In this document: positions 1-9,549 of the stretch, in pieces | Numbering within the stretch: the first letter of the stretch is position 1 | How the letters are laid out: each line of letters opens with the position of its first letter | NCBI GenBank assembly: GCA_028868695.1 | Contig: JAGWTZ010000005.1 | Span: forward strand, 32,727 to 96,726 | Length of the DNA stretch: 64,000 bases | Reading direction: 5' to 3' | Source: Alphaproteobacteria bacterium | GTDB lineage: Bacteria > Pseudomonadota > Alphaproteobacteria > Rhizobiales > Aestuariivirgaceae | Notes under the pieces: generated by a model | Told to the model about the DNA's origin: nothing | Database searches by the model: none | What the model saw: the letters and a program-made list of their open reading frames with translations, nothing else | Made by a program: the position numbers and the translations under genes

Positions 1-1
1 C

Positions 2-184
2 ATCGCGCTGCGCGATGCCGGCAAGGCGATCCTGCTTGTCTCGGTTGAGCTTGATGAAATCCGCTCGCTGTCCGACCGCATCCTGGTGATGTTTGCAGGG
101 CGCGTGATGGGTGAGCGCGGGCCGGATGCCACGGAAGGCGATCTGGGCCTGCTGATGGCCGGCGTTTCGAAGGAGGCGGCGTGA
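2..184 (+). CDS. Nucleoside ABC transporter ATP-binding protein, C-terminal end (partial)
   Basis: Only the last 60 codons are present; the gene starts upstream of the window. The frame reads without a stop to TGA. The segment [20 protein letters not shown] is the H-loop region and final strand of the second nucleotide-binding domain of RbsA/NupA-type double ATPases, which power import of sugars or nucleosides. The stop overlaps the start of the first permease gene (TGATG), so the two are translationally coupled. Nucleoside rather than sugar specificity is inferred from the downstream salvage enzymes. Confidence 0.85.
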   Translation: MALRDAGKAILLVSVELDEIRSLSDRILVMFAGRVMGERGPDATEGDLGLLMAGVSKEAA

Positions 185-1296
185 TGCAGCGGGGCGAGCT
201 TCCAACCTGGGTGGACGTGGGCCTCATTCCGCTCATCAACCTCACCATTGCCTTCATCGTTGCGGGGCTTGTCGTTCTCATCATCGGCGAGAACCCATTC
301 CAGGCGATCTGGATTTTGCTGTCCACGCCGCTGTCGTCGCTCTCCGGCTGGTTCAACATCATCTATTACGCCACCAACTTCATCTTCACCGGCCTGTGCG
401 TCGCGGTGGCCTTCCATGCCGGGCTGTTCAACATCGGCGGCGAAGGCCAGGCCTATATCGGCGGCCTGGGTGCCGCCACGCCGGGGCTTCTCATTGGCGG
501 TGTGCTGGCCTCGGCCCTGCCGTTCTGGGTGTCGCAGCCCATCACGCTACTGCTGTGCCTGATCGCCAGCTTCGCCATTGGCGCGCTGTGGGGCTGGTTC
601 CCCGGCTATCTGCAGGCCAAGCGCGGCAGCCACATCGTGATCACCACCATCATGCTGAACTACATCACCTCCAGCGTGATGGTTTACATGATCAACATGG
701 TGTTCCGCCCGGTGGGCAAGATGGCCGTGGAAAGCCGCGCCATTGATGATGCCTATATCATGAATGCCCGCGAGATCGGCCGGGTGATCGGCCTCAAGCT
801 TCCCGCCTCGCCACTGAACCCCGGCCTGTTCGTGGCGCTGGCCGCCGCCTGGGGCGTTTGGTATCTCCTGTGGCGCACCAAGCTGGGCTATGAAATCCGC
901 GCCGTGGGCGCCAACATGGATGCCTCGATCTATGCCGGCATCAACCCTTCGCGCATCATCATGATCACCATGGCCATCTCCGGCGGCCTTGCGGGCCTCA
1001 TGGCCTTCCATGAAGTGCTGGGCGCGCAGCACCGGCTGGTTCTCGAATATGTGCAGGGCGCTGGCTTTGTGGGCATCGCGGTTGCCCTTATGGGCCGCTC
1101 CCACCCCCTGGGCATCGTGCTGGCGGCGCTGCTGTTCGGGTTGCTCTATCAGGGCGGCACAGAGCTTTCCTTCGCCAACCAGAACATCAACCGCGACATG
1201 GTGGTGGTGATCCAGGGCCTTGTGATCCTGTTCATGGGGGCGCTGGAGCAAACCTTCCGGCCCTATCTTGCCGCCGTTTTCGCGAAGGTGGAGTGA
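184..1296 (+). CDS. Nucleoside ABC transporter permease 1 (BPD_transp_2 family)
   Basis: Inner-membrane channel subunit of an importer of the simple sugar/nucleoside type. The 370-residue protein has about nine hydrophobic segments and the family signature region GGEGQAYIGGLGAA in its N-terminal third, with a cytoplasmic loop reading GYEIRAVGANMDASIYAGI that contacts the ATPase. The ORF track starts at GTG 181, but ATG 184 overlaps the ATPase stop and is the likelier start. It is followed after 4 nt by the second permease; the pair forms a heterodimeric channel. Family assignment is firm. Nucleoside specificity rests on the operon partners cdd, punA, deoA and deoB. Confidence 0.9.
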   Translation: MQRGELPTWVDVGLIPLINLTIAFIVAGLVVLIIGENPFQAIWILLSTPLSSLSGWFNIIYYATNFIFTGLCVAVAFHAGLFNIGGEGQAYIGGLGAATPGLLIGGVLASALPFWVSQPITLLLCLIASFAIGALWGWFPGYLQAKRGSHIVITTIMLNYITSSVMVYMINMVFRPVGKMAVESRAIDDAYIMNAREIGRVIGLKLPASPLNPGLFVALAAAWGVWYLLWRTKLGYEIRAVGANMDASIYAGINPSRIIMITMAISGGLAGLMAFHEVLGAQHRLVLEYVQGAGFVGIAVALMGRSHPLGIVLAALLFGLLYQGGTELSFANQNINRDMVVVIQGLVILFMGALEQTFRPYLAAVFAKVE

Positions 1297-1300
1297 GATC

Positions 1301-2263
1301 ATGGATTTCTCCATTCTTCCTGAAATTCTCTCCTCCACCATCCGCATGTCGGTGCCGCTCATCCTTGCCTGCCTCGCGGGCCTTTGGAGCGAGCGTTCTG
1401 GCGTTGTCGACATTGGCCTTGAAGGCAAGATGCTGGCGGGCGCCTTTGTGGCGGCCTCGGCGGCGGCCACCTTCCATTCGCCATGGATCGGCCTTGCGCT
1501 GGCCATTGCCGTTTCGATCGCCTTCTCGCTGATCCATGGCTATGCCGCCATCAACCAGCGCGGCAACCAGGTGGTTTCCGGTGTCGCCATCAACATGCTG
1601 GCTGCCGGGCTGGCCGTGGTGATCGGCCATTCATGGTTCAAGCAGGGCGGGCGCACGCCGCAACTCGATGATGCCTCGCGCTTCCTCGCCATTGATTTTC
1701 CGGGCAAGGATGCGCTGGTGAACATGGAAGGCCTGGGCCCCTACATGCGCATCCTTTTCGATCACTCCATCCTCACCTATGCCGCGCTGGCGCTGGTGCC
1801 GCTTTCGGCCTGGACACTGGCCAAAACCCGCTTCGGCTTGCGGCTGCGCGCCGTGGGTGAAAACCCGCAAGCAGTGGATACCGCCGGCATCAGCGTGGCC
1901 AAGCTGCGCTATCAGGCGGTGATCATCGCCGGCGTGCTGTGCGGCATCGCCGGGGCCTATCTTTCCACGGCGCTGCAAACCAGCTTTGTGCGCGACATGT
2001 CCGGCGGGCGCGGCTTTCTTGCGCTCACCGCGCTGATCTTTGCCAATTGGCGGGCCTGGCCGGCGCTGTGGGCCTGCCTGCTGTTTGGCTTCCTGCAGGC
2101 GGTGGCCAACTTCATGCAAGGCGCACATTTCATGGGCATCGACATCCCCGTTCAGGTGTTCAACTCCCTGCCCTATGTGATGACCATCGTGCTGCTGGCG
2201 GGCTTCATCGGCAAATCCGTGCCGCCCAAGGCCGACGGCGTGCCCTACACCAAAGACAGGTGA
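1301..2263 (+). CDS. Nucleoside ABC transporter permease 2 (BPD_transp_2 family)
   Basis: Second channel subunit, 320 residues, shorter than permease 1 as is usual for NupB/NupC-like pairs. It has the conserved N-terminal stretch SGVVDIGLEGKMLAGAF and the ATPase-contact loop FGLRLRAVGENPQAVDTAGI. The track ORF begins at 1268 inside permease 1; the ATG at 1301 gives the normal N-terminus MDFSILPEIL. Four nucleotides separate it from cdd, so the transporter and the catabolic enzymes form one transcription unit. No substrate-binding lipoprotein is visible; it is probably encoded upstream of the window. Confidence 0.9.
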   Translation: MDFSILPEILSSTIRMSVPLILACLAGLWSERSGVVDIGLEGKMLAGAFVAASAAATFHSPWIGLALAIAVSIAFSLIHGYAAINQRGNQVVSGVAINMLAAGLAVVIGHSWFKQGGRTPQLDDASRFLAIDFPGKDALVNMEGLGPYMRILFDHSILTYAALALVPLSAWTLAKTRFGLRLRAVGENPQAVDTAGISVAKLRYQAVIIAGVLCGIAGAYLSTALQTSFVRDMSGGRGFLALTALIFANWRAWPALWACLLFGFLQAVANFMQGAHFMGIDIPVQVFNSLPYVMTIVLLAGFIGKSVPPKADGVPYTKDR

Positions 2264-2266
2264 TCC

Positions 2267-2659
2267 ATGCGCGACCTTGTTGAAGCCGCAATGGCGGCGC
2301 GCAAAAAGGCCCACGCGCCCTATTCCAAATTCTATGTGGGCGCTGCCATGCGCGATGAAAAGGGCCGCGTTCATGCCGGGGCCAACATGGAAAACGCCGC
2401 CTATCCGCAGGGCTGGTGCGCCGAATGTTCGGCCATCGCCCACCTCATCATGGCGGGCAGCACGCGCATCACCGAAGTGGCGGTGATGGGCAATGGCGAG
2501 GCCCTGTGCACGCCTTGCGGCGGCTGCCGCCAGAAGATCCGCGAGTTTGCAGGCGGAGATGTGAAAATCCACTGCTGCACGGAAAGCGGGCGCCTTTTGC
2601 AAACCTTCACCCTGGAAGAACTGTTGCCCGCAAGCTTCGGGCCGGAGCATTTGAAATGA
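2267..2659 (+). CDS. cdd: Cytidine deaminase
   Basis: Hydrolytic deamination of cytidine and deoxycytidine to uridine and deoxyuridine in the cytosol. At 130 residues it matches the short homotetrameric type. Zinc ligands are Cys51 (in CAE) and Cys84 and Cys87 (in PCGGCRQ); Glu53 is the proton shuttle, and NMENAAY near residue 40 binds the ribose. All key residues are intact. It sits directly behind the nucleoside importer and overlaps punA by 4 nt (ATGA), which places it in salvage of imported nucleosides. Confidence 0.95.
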   Translation: MRDLVEAAMAARKKAHAPYSKFYVGAAMRDEKGRVHAGANMENAAYPQGWCAECSAIAHLIMAGSTRITEVAVMGNGEALCTPCGGCRQKIREFAGGDVKIHCCTESGRLLQTFTLEELLPASFGPEHLK

Positions 2660-3441
2660 GCAACCTGAAATCCCGCCTCGCCGGCCGTGCGCCCAAACAT
2701 GCCATCATCCTCGGCTCTGCCCTTGGCAGCGTGGTCGATGCGGTGCAGGACCCGCTGGATATTCCGTACACGGAGCTTTCCGGCTTTCCGGTGCCGAAGA
2801 TTTCCGGCCATGCCGGCAAGGTTGTGGTGGGCAGGCTGGGCGGCAGGGAAGTGGCGGTGCTTGCAGGCCGCGCGCACCCTTATGAAAGCGGCAATGCCGC
2901 CGTCATGCGCCCGGCGTTGGAGCAACTCAAGGATGCCGGGATTGAAACCCTCATCCTCACCAATGCGGCAGGCTCTCTCAAGCTTTCAATGAAGCCCGGC
3001 GCGCTGATGCTGATCACCGACCACATCAACTATTCCGGGATGAACCCACTGATCGGCCAGCATGGCGACGAGAATTTCGTGCCGATGACCAACGCCTATG
3101 ACCCGGTTCTGCGCAAGGCTTTCCTCGCGGCGGCAAAGAAGGAAAAGATTGCGCTGAAGCAGGGTGTCTATTGCTGGTATTCCGGGCCTTCCTTCGAGAC
3201 GCCTGCGGAAATCCGCATGTTCCAGATCATTGGCGGCACGGCTGTGGGCATGTCCACCGCGCCCGAATGCATCCTGGCGCGCAGGCTTGGGCTGAAGGTG
3301 GCAGGCATTTCGACGATCACCAACCTCGCGGCGGGCCTCAAGGGCGCTTCGCCATCGCATGAGGAAACCAAGCGCGAAGGCATGAAGGCCGCGGCGGCGA
3401 TGCAGCGGCTGCTGACGCGGTTCTTCAGGGACATGAAGTGA
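2656..3441 (+). CDS. punA: Purine-nucleoside phosphorylase
   Basis: Phosphorolysis of purine (deoxy)nucleosides to free base and (deoxy)ribose 1-phosphate. The track ORF opens at 2416 inside cdd; the ATG overlapping the cdd stop gives a 261-residue protein of usual length for the trimeric class. Visible motifs are the phosphate loop GSALG near residue 20, AGRAHPYESG near 70, LTNAAGSL near 100, the base/ribose site YSGPSFETPAEIRM near 178, and STITNLAAG near 222. The product ribose 1-phosphate is the substrate of the phosphopentomutase encoded downstream. Confidence 0.93.
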   Translation: MSNLKSRLAGRAPKHAIILGSALGSVVDAVQDPLDIPYTELSGFPVPKISGHAGKVVVGRLGGREVAVLAGRAHPYESGNAAVMRPALEQLKDAGIETLILTNAAGSLKLSMKPGALMLITDHINYSGMNPLIGQHGDENFVPMTNAYDPVLRKAFLAAAKKEKIALKQGVYCWYSGPSFETPAEIRMFQIIGGTAVGMSTAPECILARRLGLKVAGISTITNLAAGLKGASPSHEETKREGMKAAAAMQRLLTRFFRDMK

Positions 3442-3480
3442 GGATGGGTAGCGCTGATTTTCCCCACGCCTTCTGCCGAT

Positions 3481-3554
3481 CGTCATGGCCCGCTTTCACG
3501 CGGGCCATCCATGGCGGGTATAGGTGGGTGGCCCGCTTGAAGCGGGCCATGACG
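3481..3554. repeat. Intergenic palindromic repeat (CGTCATGGCCCGC family)
   Basis: A 74-bp inverted repeat whose arms read cgtcatggcccgc and gcgggccatgacg, each containing a smaller hairpin. It fills the punA-deoA gap (3442-3571). Related elements lie at 6091-6178, 10590-10672, 21738-21830 and around 37.1-37.8 kb. It looks like a small non-coding mobile palindrome. In the mRNA it would form a stable hairpin between punA and deoA. Confidence 0.85.
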
Positions 3555-3571
3555 TGTAAGGAGAAGCAACC

Positions 3572-4885
3572 ATGAGCCTCCTCCCCCAGGAAGTCATCCG
3601 CGCCAAGCGGGATGGCCGCGCGCTGACCACGGCGGAGGTGAAGGACTTCATTGAAGGCCTAACCAAAGGCACGGTTTCGGAAGGCCAGGTGGCGGCCTTT
3701 GCCATGGCGGTGTTTTTCAAGGGCATGAGTGCCGATGAGGCCGTGGGCCTCACACTGGCCATGCGCGATTCGGGCACCGTGCTGAAGTGGGATTTGCCTG
3801 GCCCGGTGGTGGACAAGCATTCAACAGGTGGCATCGGCGACAATGTCTCGCTGATGCTCGCGCCGATGCTGGCGGCTTGTGGATGTTATGTGCCGATGAT
3901 CTCGGGCCGTGGCCTCGGGCACACCGGCGGCACGCTGGACAAGCTCGACTCCATCCCCGGCTACACCACAGCGCCGGACAATGATCTCTTCCGCAAGGAA
4001 ACGCGCGAAGTGGGCTGCGCCATCATCGGGCAGACGGCGGATCTCGCCCCCGCCGACAAGCGGCTCTATGGCATCCGCGATGTGACGGCCACGGTGGAAA
4101 GCGTGCCGCTGATCACCGCCTCCATCCTCTCAAAGAAGCTGGCGGCCGGGCTGCAATATCTCGTCATGGATGTGAAGACAGGCAGCGGCGCCTTCATGGC
4201 CAAGCGCGAGGATGCGCAGACATTGGCGAAATCGCTGGTTTCAGTGGCCAATGGCGCGGGCCTCAAGACCACAGCCCTGATCACCGACATGGATGAACCC
4301 TTGGCCAAATGCGCGGGCAATGCGCTGGAGGTTCTACATGCCGTGCGCTTTCTCCAGAATGAGCTCACAGACTCCCGCGTGCATGAGGTGACGGTGCGGC
4401 TGGGCATGGAATTGCTGGTGGCCACCAAGATCGCGGCATCACCTGATGATGCGCGTAAAAAGCTAGAAACGTCGCTCACCTCGGGCAAGGCGGCGGAGAT
4501 TTTTGGGCGCATGGTGGCCGCTTTGGGCGGGCCAAAGGATTTCATGGCCGCGCCCCAGAAGCATTTGCGCGCCGCCCCGGTCATCAGGCCGGTTTATGCG
4601 GATGGCGAAGGCACCGTCTCCTCCATCGCCACGCGCGAGCTTGGCCTTGCCGTCATCGAACTGGGCGGCGGCCGCCGCCGCGCCGAAGACAAGATTGACC
4701 ATGCCGTGGGGCTGGACAACCTGCTCGGCAAGAACTTCCGCGTGGACATGAACACGCCGCTGGCCATGATCCACGCGGCAGATGAAGCCGGCTTTGCCCG
4801 CGCCGCCGCCATCGTGAAGGCCGCCTATGCGATCGGCGGCAAGGCCACAGAATTGCCACCCATTCTTGAAACGGTAACAGCATGA
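3572..4885 (+). CDS. deoA: Thymidine phosphorylase
   Basis: Converts thymidine (and deoxyuridine from cytidine deaminase) plus phosphate to base and 2-deoxyribose 1-phosphate. The 437 residues equal the usual length of the dimeric family. The glycosyl transferase signature [12 protein letters not shown] lies near residue 84, followed by [20 protein letters not shown] and the phosphate-binding KTGSGAF near 205. A clear Shine-Dalgarno AAGGAG precedes the ATG. The gene is separated from punA by the 74-bp palindrome and overlaps deoB by 4 nt. Confidence 0.95.
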   Translation: MSLLPQEVIRAKRDGRALTTAEVKDFIEGLTKGTVSEGQVAAFAMAVFFKGMSADEAVGLTLAMRDSGTVLKWDLPGPVVDKHSTGGIGDNVSLMLAPMLAACGCYVPMISGRGLGHTGGTLDKLDSIPGYTTAPDNDLFRKETREVGCAIIGQTADLAPADKRLYGIRDVTATVESVPLITASILSKKLAAGLQYLVMDVKTGSGAFMAKREDAQTLAKSLVSVANGAGLKTTALITDMDEPLAKCAGNALEVLHAVRFLQNELTDSRVHEVTVRLGMELLVATKIAASPDDARKKLETSLTSGKAAEIFGRMVAALGGPKDFMAAPQKHLRAAPVIRPVYADGEGTVSSIATRELGLAVIELGGGRRRAEDKIDHAVGLDNLLGKNFRVDMNTPLAMIHAADEAGFARAAAIVKAAYAIGGKATELPPILETVTA

Positions 4886-6054
4886 GCCGCGCTTTTCTCT
4901 TCATCATGGATGGCTTCGGCGTTGGCCATGCGCCGGATGCGAGCGCCTTTGGCGATGAAGGCAGCAACACCTTCGGCCATCTCTGGGCGCGGCAGAAGCC
5001 CAACATTCCCACCCTCGCCCGGCTGGGGCTTGGCGGTGCCGCAGCCTTGGCAGGCGGGGAAAACCCGTTCCCGGTCCAAGAGGCCATTGCGCGCTTTGGC
5101 GCGGCCACCGAAACCTCAAAGGGCAAGGACACGATCACCGGGCATTGGGAAATTGCCGGCGTGCCGCTGGCCAAGGATTGGGGCTATTTCCCCAACACCA
5201 ACCCCGCTTTCCCGGCGGAACTTGTGCAAGCCATCATCAGCGGCGCCAAACTGCCGGGGCTCTTGTGCCTCACCCATGCCTCGGGCACCCAGGTGATCGA
5301 GGATTTCGGCGAGGAGTGCCTGCGCACGGGCAAGCCCATCATGTACACCAGCGCCGACAGCGTGATCCAAATCGCGGCGCATGAAGAGCATTTCGGACTG
5401 CAGCGGCTTTATGATGTGTGCAAGGTGGCGCGCGAGCTTTCCTTCGCGCTCAATATCGGCCGGGTGATCGCGCGGCCCTTTGTGGGCGAAACGGCCAAGA
5501 CCTTCACGCGCACCGGCAACCGCAAGGATTATTCGGTGCTACCGCCGCAGCCCACGCTGCTGGATGTGCTTTCCAAGGCCGGGCGCGACGTCTGCGCCAT
5601 CGGCAAGATCGGTGACATCTATGCCCATTCCGGCACGGGCCGCGAGATCAAGGTGGCGGGCATGGACAAGCTCACCGCCACCACGGAAGCCGAGATGCCC
5701 AAGCTGAAGGACGGCGGCTTCCTGATGGTGAACTTCGTCAATTTCGACACCGACTTCGGCCACCGGCGCGATCCCGCCGGCTATGCCGGTCTGCTGGAGG
5801 AATTTGACCGCTGGCTGGGCAAGGCGCTGCATCTCATTGGGCCGCAGGACCATCTCTTCATCACCGCCGACCATGGCAATGATCCCACCTTCAAGGGCAC
5901 GGATCACACGCGCGAGCGCATTCCCGTTTTGTGGTTCAACCCGGCGCAAAGCCCGGGCAGCATTGGCCTGCGCGGAACATTCAGTGACATTGGCCAGACC
6001 ATCGCCAGCGTGCTGGGCGTGGGGCCGCTGGGGGCGGGAAAGAGTTTCGGGTAG
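4882..6054 (+). CDS. deoB: Phosphopentomutase
   Basis: Interconverts (deoxy)ribose 1-phosphate and 5-phosphate, linking nucleoside phosphorolysis to the pentose phosphate pool. The 390-residue protein belongs to the alkaline phosphatase-like metalloenzymes: metal ligands are seen in [13 protein letters not shown] at the N-terminus and in TADHGNDP and [12 protein letters not shown] near the C-terminus, and the phosphorylated Thr lies in [12 protein letters not shown] near residue 83. It is the last gene of the nucleoside operon. Deoxyribose-phosphate aldolase (deoC) is not in the window. Confidence 0.95.
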   Translation: MSRAFLFIMDGFGVGHAPDASAFGDEGSNTFGHLWARQKPNIPTLARLGLGGAAALAGGENPFPVQEAIARFGAATETSKGKDTITGHWEIAGVPLAKDWGYFPNTNPAFPAELVQAIISGAKLPGLLCLTHASGTQVIEDFGEECLRTGKPIMYTSADSVIQIAAHEEHFGLQRLYDVCKVARELSFALNIGRVIARPFVGETAKTFTRTGNRKDYSVLPPQPTLLDVLSKAGRDVCAIGKIGDIYAHSGTGREIKVAGMDKLTATTEAEMPKLKDGGFLMVNFVNFDTDFGHRRDPAGYAGLLEEFDRWLGKALHLIGPQDHLFITADHGNDPTFKGTDHTRERIPVLWFNPAQSPGSIGLRGTFSDIGQTIASVLGVGPLGAGKSFG

Positions 6055-6090
6055 GCACTGAGATTAATCCCCCTCAACAATCCTTACAGC

Positions 6091-6178
6091 CGTCATTCCC
6101 GCGAAAGCGGGATTCTCGGTTTTCCTTGGACTCGGTGCTGTTTCGCAAACACGGATTCCCGCTTTCGCGGGAATGACA
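6091..6178. repeat. Intergenic palindromic repeat (GTCATTCCCGCGAAAGCGGG family)
   Basis: Arms cgtcattcccgcgaaagcggga and tcccgctttcgcgggaatgac flank an AT-richer middle, so the element forms one long hairpin with two sub-hairpins. It follows deoB and may act as a bidirectional structural barrier between the converging deoB and cho transcripts. Confidence 0.85.
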
Positions 6179-6227
6179 GCCTGTTGATATTCTCAATCAA
6201 GTGGGATCAGGCCAAAGCCAACGACCA

Positions 6228-6275
6228 CCAACCCCTCCGGCCCTTCGGGCCACCTCCCCCGAAGGGGAGGATAAG
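6228..6275. repeat. RIME-like palindrome fragment
   Basis: The stretch cggcccttcgggcc followed by cctcccccgaaggggagg is a short version of the elements at 17046, 20750, 23367, 30893 and 34232. It abuts the 3' end of the cho ATPase gene, which reads toward it. Confidence 0.7.
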
Positions 6276-7466
6276 TCAACTCTCCCGCTTCAACACCGCG
6301 CGCAGCACATCCTTCACGCCAATGGCCCCGGCGAAAGTGTTGTCGTCGTTGAACAGGGCCACGGGTGCCGTCTCGCTCTTGTGCATGGCCAGCATCACGG
6401 TTTTCAGGCTGGTGCCCGGCGTGGCCCAGAACACCGGGTGGTCCTTGGCGGTGAAAGCCTTTTCGGCCTCGGCGCAAGACACCCATTCGGCCTCCTGGCC
6501 ATCGCGCTCCACCACGGTCACACGCCTGTCCTCGCCCAGCTTGAAGCGCGTGGTCTTGCGCCTGTCCAGCCAGATCCAGCCGCCCTTGTCCTTCTCCAAC
6601 TCGTGCGTGGCGCGCATCACGTTCCAGGCGGTGAGAACCGAGAGCGGATTCACATTGGCGATGAAGTCACGCACATAGGCATTGGCGGGGCGCAGAACGA
6701 TGTCTTCCGGCCGGCCGGATTGCACAATGCGCCCGCCCTCCATGATAGTGATGGTGTTGCCGATCTTGAGGGCTTCTTCCAGATCATGGCTGACGAAGAT
6801 GATGGTTTTCTTCAGCGTCTTCTGGAGTTGCAGCAGCTCGTCCTGCAGCTTGGTGCGGATCAGCGGGTCCAGCGCCGAGAAGGGCTCATCCATCAGCAGG
6901 ATGGGCGCTTCGGTGGCGAAGGCGCGGGCCAAGCCCACACGCTGCTGCATGCCACCCGAAAGCTCATGCGCATGCTTGCCCGCCCATTGGTCAAGGCCCA
7001 CCAGCTTCAATTGGCGCGCCACCTTTTCCTTGCGCTCGGCTTCGGGCACGCCCGCCAGCTCCAGGCCGAAGCCGACATTCTCGGCCACCGTGCGCCAGGG
7101 CAGAAGGCCAAATTGCTGGAACACCATGGCCACATTCTTCTGGCGGATGCGGCGCAGGGTTGCCTCATCGCAGGAAACCACGTCCACCATCTTCGTGCCG
7201 TCAAACACCTCAATGGCGCCGCGGGTGACATGGTTGAGGCCGTTGACGCCGCGCAGCAGCGTGGATTTGCCAGAGCCGGAAAGGCCCATCAGCACGCTGA
7301 TTTCGCCTTCCTTCACCTCGAGCGAGGCCCCGGCGCAGCCCAGCACGGTGTGGGTCTTTTCAAGGATCTCGCTGCGCGCCGCGCCCTTGTCATACATGGC
7401 CAGCGCCTCGGGCACATTGGCGCCGAAGAAGATGTCAACGTTCTTGAATGCTACAGCCGTTCTCAT
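6276..7466 (-). CDS. choV: Choline/glycine betaine ABC transporter ATP-binding protein
   Basis: Energises the betaine-type importer. The 396 residues carry Walker A GLSGSGKSTLL near 60, Q-loop FQQFGLLPWRT, signature LSGGMQQRVGLARA, Walker B ILLMDEPFSALD and the switch histidine in FVSHDLEEAL. A C-terminal extension of about 120 residues replaces or degenerates the CBS pair of ProV/OpuAA, as in the rhizobial ChoV type. It overlaps the permease gene by 4 nt. Choline preference is inferred from the binding protein. Confidence 0.9.
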   Translation of the reverse strand: MRTAVAFKNVDIFFGANVPEALAMYDKGAARSEILEKTHTVLGCAGASLEVKEGEISVLMGLSGSGKSTLLRGVNGLNHVTRGAIEVFDGTKMVDVVSCDEATLRRIRQKNVAMVFQQFGLLPWRTVAENVGFGLELAGVPEAERKEKVARQLKLVGLDQWAGKHAHELSGGMQQRVGLARAFATEAPILLMDEPFSALDPLIRTKLQDELLQLQKTLKKTIIFVSHDLEEALKIGNTITIMEGGRIVQSGRPEDIVLRPANAYVRDFIANVNPLSVLTAWNVMRATHELEKDKGGWIWLDRRKTTRFKLGEDRRVTVVERDGQEAEWVSCAEAEKAFTAKDHPVFWATPGTSLKTVMLAMHKSETAPVALFNDDNTFAGAIGVKDVLRAVLKRES

Positions 7467-8320
7467 TTTGCGGCTCCTGTGGAAAGGCGGGTCACGCGGT
7501 CAAGGATGATGGCGAGGATGACGATGCAGGTGCCGGATTCGATCCCGAGCGGTATGCCATTTGGGCCATTGTTGAGTGCCCGGACAACTTGGGTGCCAAG
7601 GCCTGCAGCACCGATCAGGCCCGCGATCACCACCATGGAGAGCGACAGCATGATGCATTGCGTCACACCCGCCATGATCGTTGGCAAGGCGGCGGGCAGT
7701 TCCACCTTCCAGAGCAACTGGCGCTTTGTCGCCCCAAAACTCTGGCCCGCTTCAATCAATGCCTTGGGAATGGAAGTGAGGCCGAGATAGGTCATGCGCA
7801 GCGGCGCTGGCGCACAAAAGATGATGGTGACGAGCATGCCGGAAGGCATCCCCAGGCCGAAAAGAATGAGTGCCGGAATGAGGTAGACATAGGTCGGCAT
7901 GGTTTGCATGAGATCGAGGATCGGGTTCAGCACACGCCAGACCTTGGGGCTGTGCGCCGCCCAAATGCCCATGGGCACACCGACGGCCATCGAGACCACT
8001 GTGGAGGCGCAAACCAGCACGAGCGTCTGAATCGTGTCTTTCCACAGTCCCTGATTATACATCAAGAGAAAGCCCAGAAGCGTGCCCAGCGCCAGCTTCC
8101 AGGACTTCTGCAGGGCATAGGCAATGCCGGCGAAAACGACAATCAGCAGCAACGGCGGAACGGCCAGCAGGATATTGACCAGCCCGTCCAGAATGATGCC
8201 GATCGCCCAGGCCAGGCCGCGGAAAAACCAGTCGAAGTTGTCGGTGATCCATTTGAAGACCACCTTGCCCCAAAGGCCCAGTGGAATCTTCGTGGTGAAG
8301 AAACTCGTGATTTGATCCAT
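7463..8320 (-). CDS. choW: Choline/glycine betaine ABC transporter permease
   Basis: Inner-membrane channel of 285 residues with an N-terminal extension and about six or seven membrane spans. The ATPase-contact loop is EAGQSFGATKRQLLWKVELPAALPTIMAG, typical of the ProW/OpuAB branch (the first part EAGQSFGATKRQLLW is diagnostic). It lies between the binding protein and the ATPase genes, and the gap to the former holds a terminator-like hairpin. Confidence 0.9.
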   Translation of the reverse strand: MDQITSFFTTKIPLGLWGKVVFKWITDNFDWFFRGLAWAIGIILDGLVNILLAVPPLLLIVVFAGIAYALQKSWKLALGTLLGFLLMYNQGLWKDTIQTLVLVCASTVVSMAVGVPMGIWAAHSPKVWRVLNPILDLMQTMPTYVYLIPALILFGLGMPSGMLVTIIFCAPAPLRMTYLGLTSIPKALIEAGQSFGATKRQLLWKVELPAALPTIMAGVTQCIMLSLSMVVIAGLIGAAGLGTQVVRALNNGPNGIPLGIESGTCIVILAIILDRVTRLSTGAAK

Positions 8321-8374
8321 GGCGCTCCCTGCCCCTTGTTTTGTCCCTCCCCATCTCGCGGGGGAGTTGAACCG

Positions 8375-8403
8375 AAAAAGGCGGGCCTTGCGGGGCCCGC
8401 CTT
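8375..8403 (-). terminator. Intrinsic terminator-like hairpin between choX and choW
   Basis: Read on the minus strand, AAGGCGGGCC and GGCCCGCCTT form a perfect 10-bp stem with a 6-nt loop followed by TTTTT. It lies downstream of choX and upstream of choW, so it can end most transcripts after the binding protein gene and allow limited readthrough. Confidence 0.8.
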
Positions 8404-8424
8404 CAACTTTGTCATTAAATCAGA

Positions 8425-9387
8425 TTAGAGGCCAAGGCCTTTTTTCACGGCAGCTTCCGCCGGGCCCTTGCCATCAAACGTGGTCACGCCATCAAACCAG
8501 CCCTTCATCACTTCCGGATGGGCTTTGACGTAAGCCACGGCGGCCACCTTGGGGTCCACGCTCTTGTCGAGGATCTGGCCCATCACTTCGTTTTCCATGC
8601 CCACTTCAAACTTGAGCTGCTTCACCAGCTTGCCCACATTCGGGCATTCGGCGAGATAGCCCTTGCGCACGGTGGAGTTGACCACGGCAGCGCCCATGTT
8701 GGGGCCAAAGAGGTCATCGCCGCCAGTCAGATACTTCATCTTGAAGTTGGCGTTCATCGGGTGCGGGGCCCAGCCCAGCCAGATGATGTCTTCCTTGTTC
8801 TGGGTGGCCTTGGCCACTTCCGAAAGCATGCCGGCCTCAGAGCTTTCCACCAGTTCGAAGCCGTCAAGTTTGAACTTCGGGTCTTTGATCATGTCGAGGA
8901 TGTGGCGGTTGCCGTCATTGCCCGGCTCGATGCCATAGAACTTGGCGTGCAGGCTGTCCTTGAACTTGGCAATGTCGGCGAAGTCATGCAGGCCCTTGGC
9001 GTAGGTGTAGTCCGGCACGGCCAGCGTGTAGAAGGCGCCGGTGGGCAGGTTGGCGGCAACGGTTTCAACCGACTTGTCGTCGAGATAGGCGCGGATGTCG
9101 CCTTCCATCGAAGGCATCCAGTTGCCGAGGAACACGTCAATGTCCTTGTTCTTCATCGAGGCGAAGGTGACCGGAACGGCCAGCTGCTTAATGTCCGACT
9201 TGTAGCCCATGGCGTCAAGGATGGCGCCGGTCAGGGCCGTCACGGCGGTCACGTCGGTCCAGCCCACATCCGACATTTTCACGCTCTGGCACGAGGCGGC
9301 ATCGCCGGCCTGGGCCGCGGCCGAAAGGCCAAACAGGCTCGAGGCAACAGCCAGGGCGCCAATGGTTTTCTTGATGATCGAGGTCAT
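8425..9387 (-). CDS. choX: Choline/glycine betaine ABC transporter substrate-binding protein
   Basis: Periplasmic receptor for quaternary amines. The ATG at 9387 is chosen over the track start at 9450 because it gives a clean signal peptide (MTSIIKK, hydrophobic core, AQA cleavage site near residue 27) behind a good Shine-Dalgarno (AGGGAGAA). The mature protein has the family segments VGWTDVTAVTALTGAIL, DVFLGNWMPSMEGDI and WLGWAPHPMNANFKMKYL, which supply the aromatic box that binds trimethylammonium groups. Length is 320 residues. Resemblance is closest to rhizobial ChoX, but glycine betaine as ligand cannot be excluded. Confidence 0.88.
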   Translation of the reverse strand: MTSIIKKTIGALAVASSLFGLSAAAQAGDAASCQSVKMSDVGWTDVTAVTALTGAILDAMGYKSDIKQLAVPVTFASMKNKDIDVFLGNWMPSMEGDIRAYLDDKSVETVAANLPTGAFYTLAVPDYTYAKGLHDFADIAKFKDSLHAKFYGIEPGNDGNRHILDMIKDPKFKLDGFELVESSEAGMLSEVAKATQNKEDIIWLGWAPHPMNANFKMKYLTGGDDLFGPNMGAAVVNSTVRKGYLAECPNVGKLVKQLKFEVGMENEVMGQILDKSVDPKVAAVAYVKAHPEVMKGWFDGVTTFDGKGPAEAAVKKGLGL

Positions 9388-9549
9388 GTCGTTTCTCCCT
9401 AATGACATGGTGAGATAAAACGACAGTGGGTGAAGCGCGTCAAGCGGCACACGCGCCGGTTTCGGGGCAAAACCGTCATGGCGCCATTGGTTTGCGACAG
9501 AAGCTCCGCTACAATGGAATCTAACAGAAAAGTAAGTGAGGACCAGAGA

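Noticed and set aside
6201-7790. 529-codon plus-strand ORF opposite choV
   Set aside because: It is the complement frame of the ATPase and permease genes; composition (His/Gln/Gly-rich) is typical of antisense shadows in GC-rich DNA. The same applies to 31688-33304, 41579-44083, 46490-48076 and 19548-21302.
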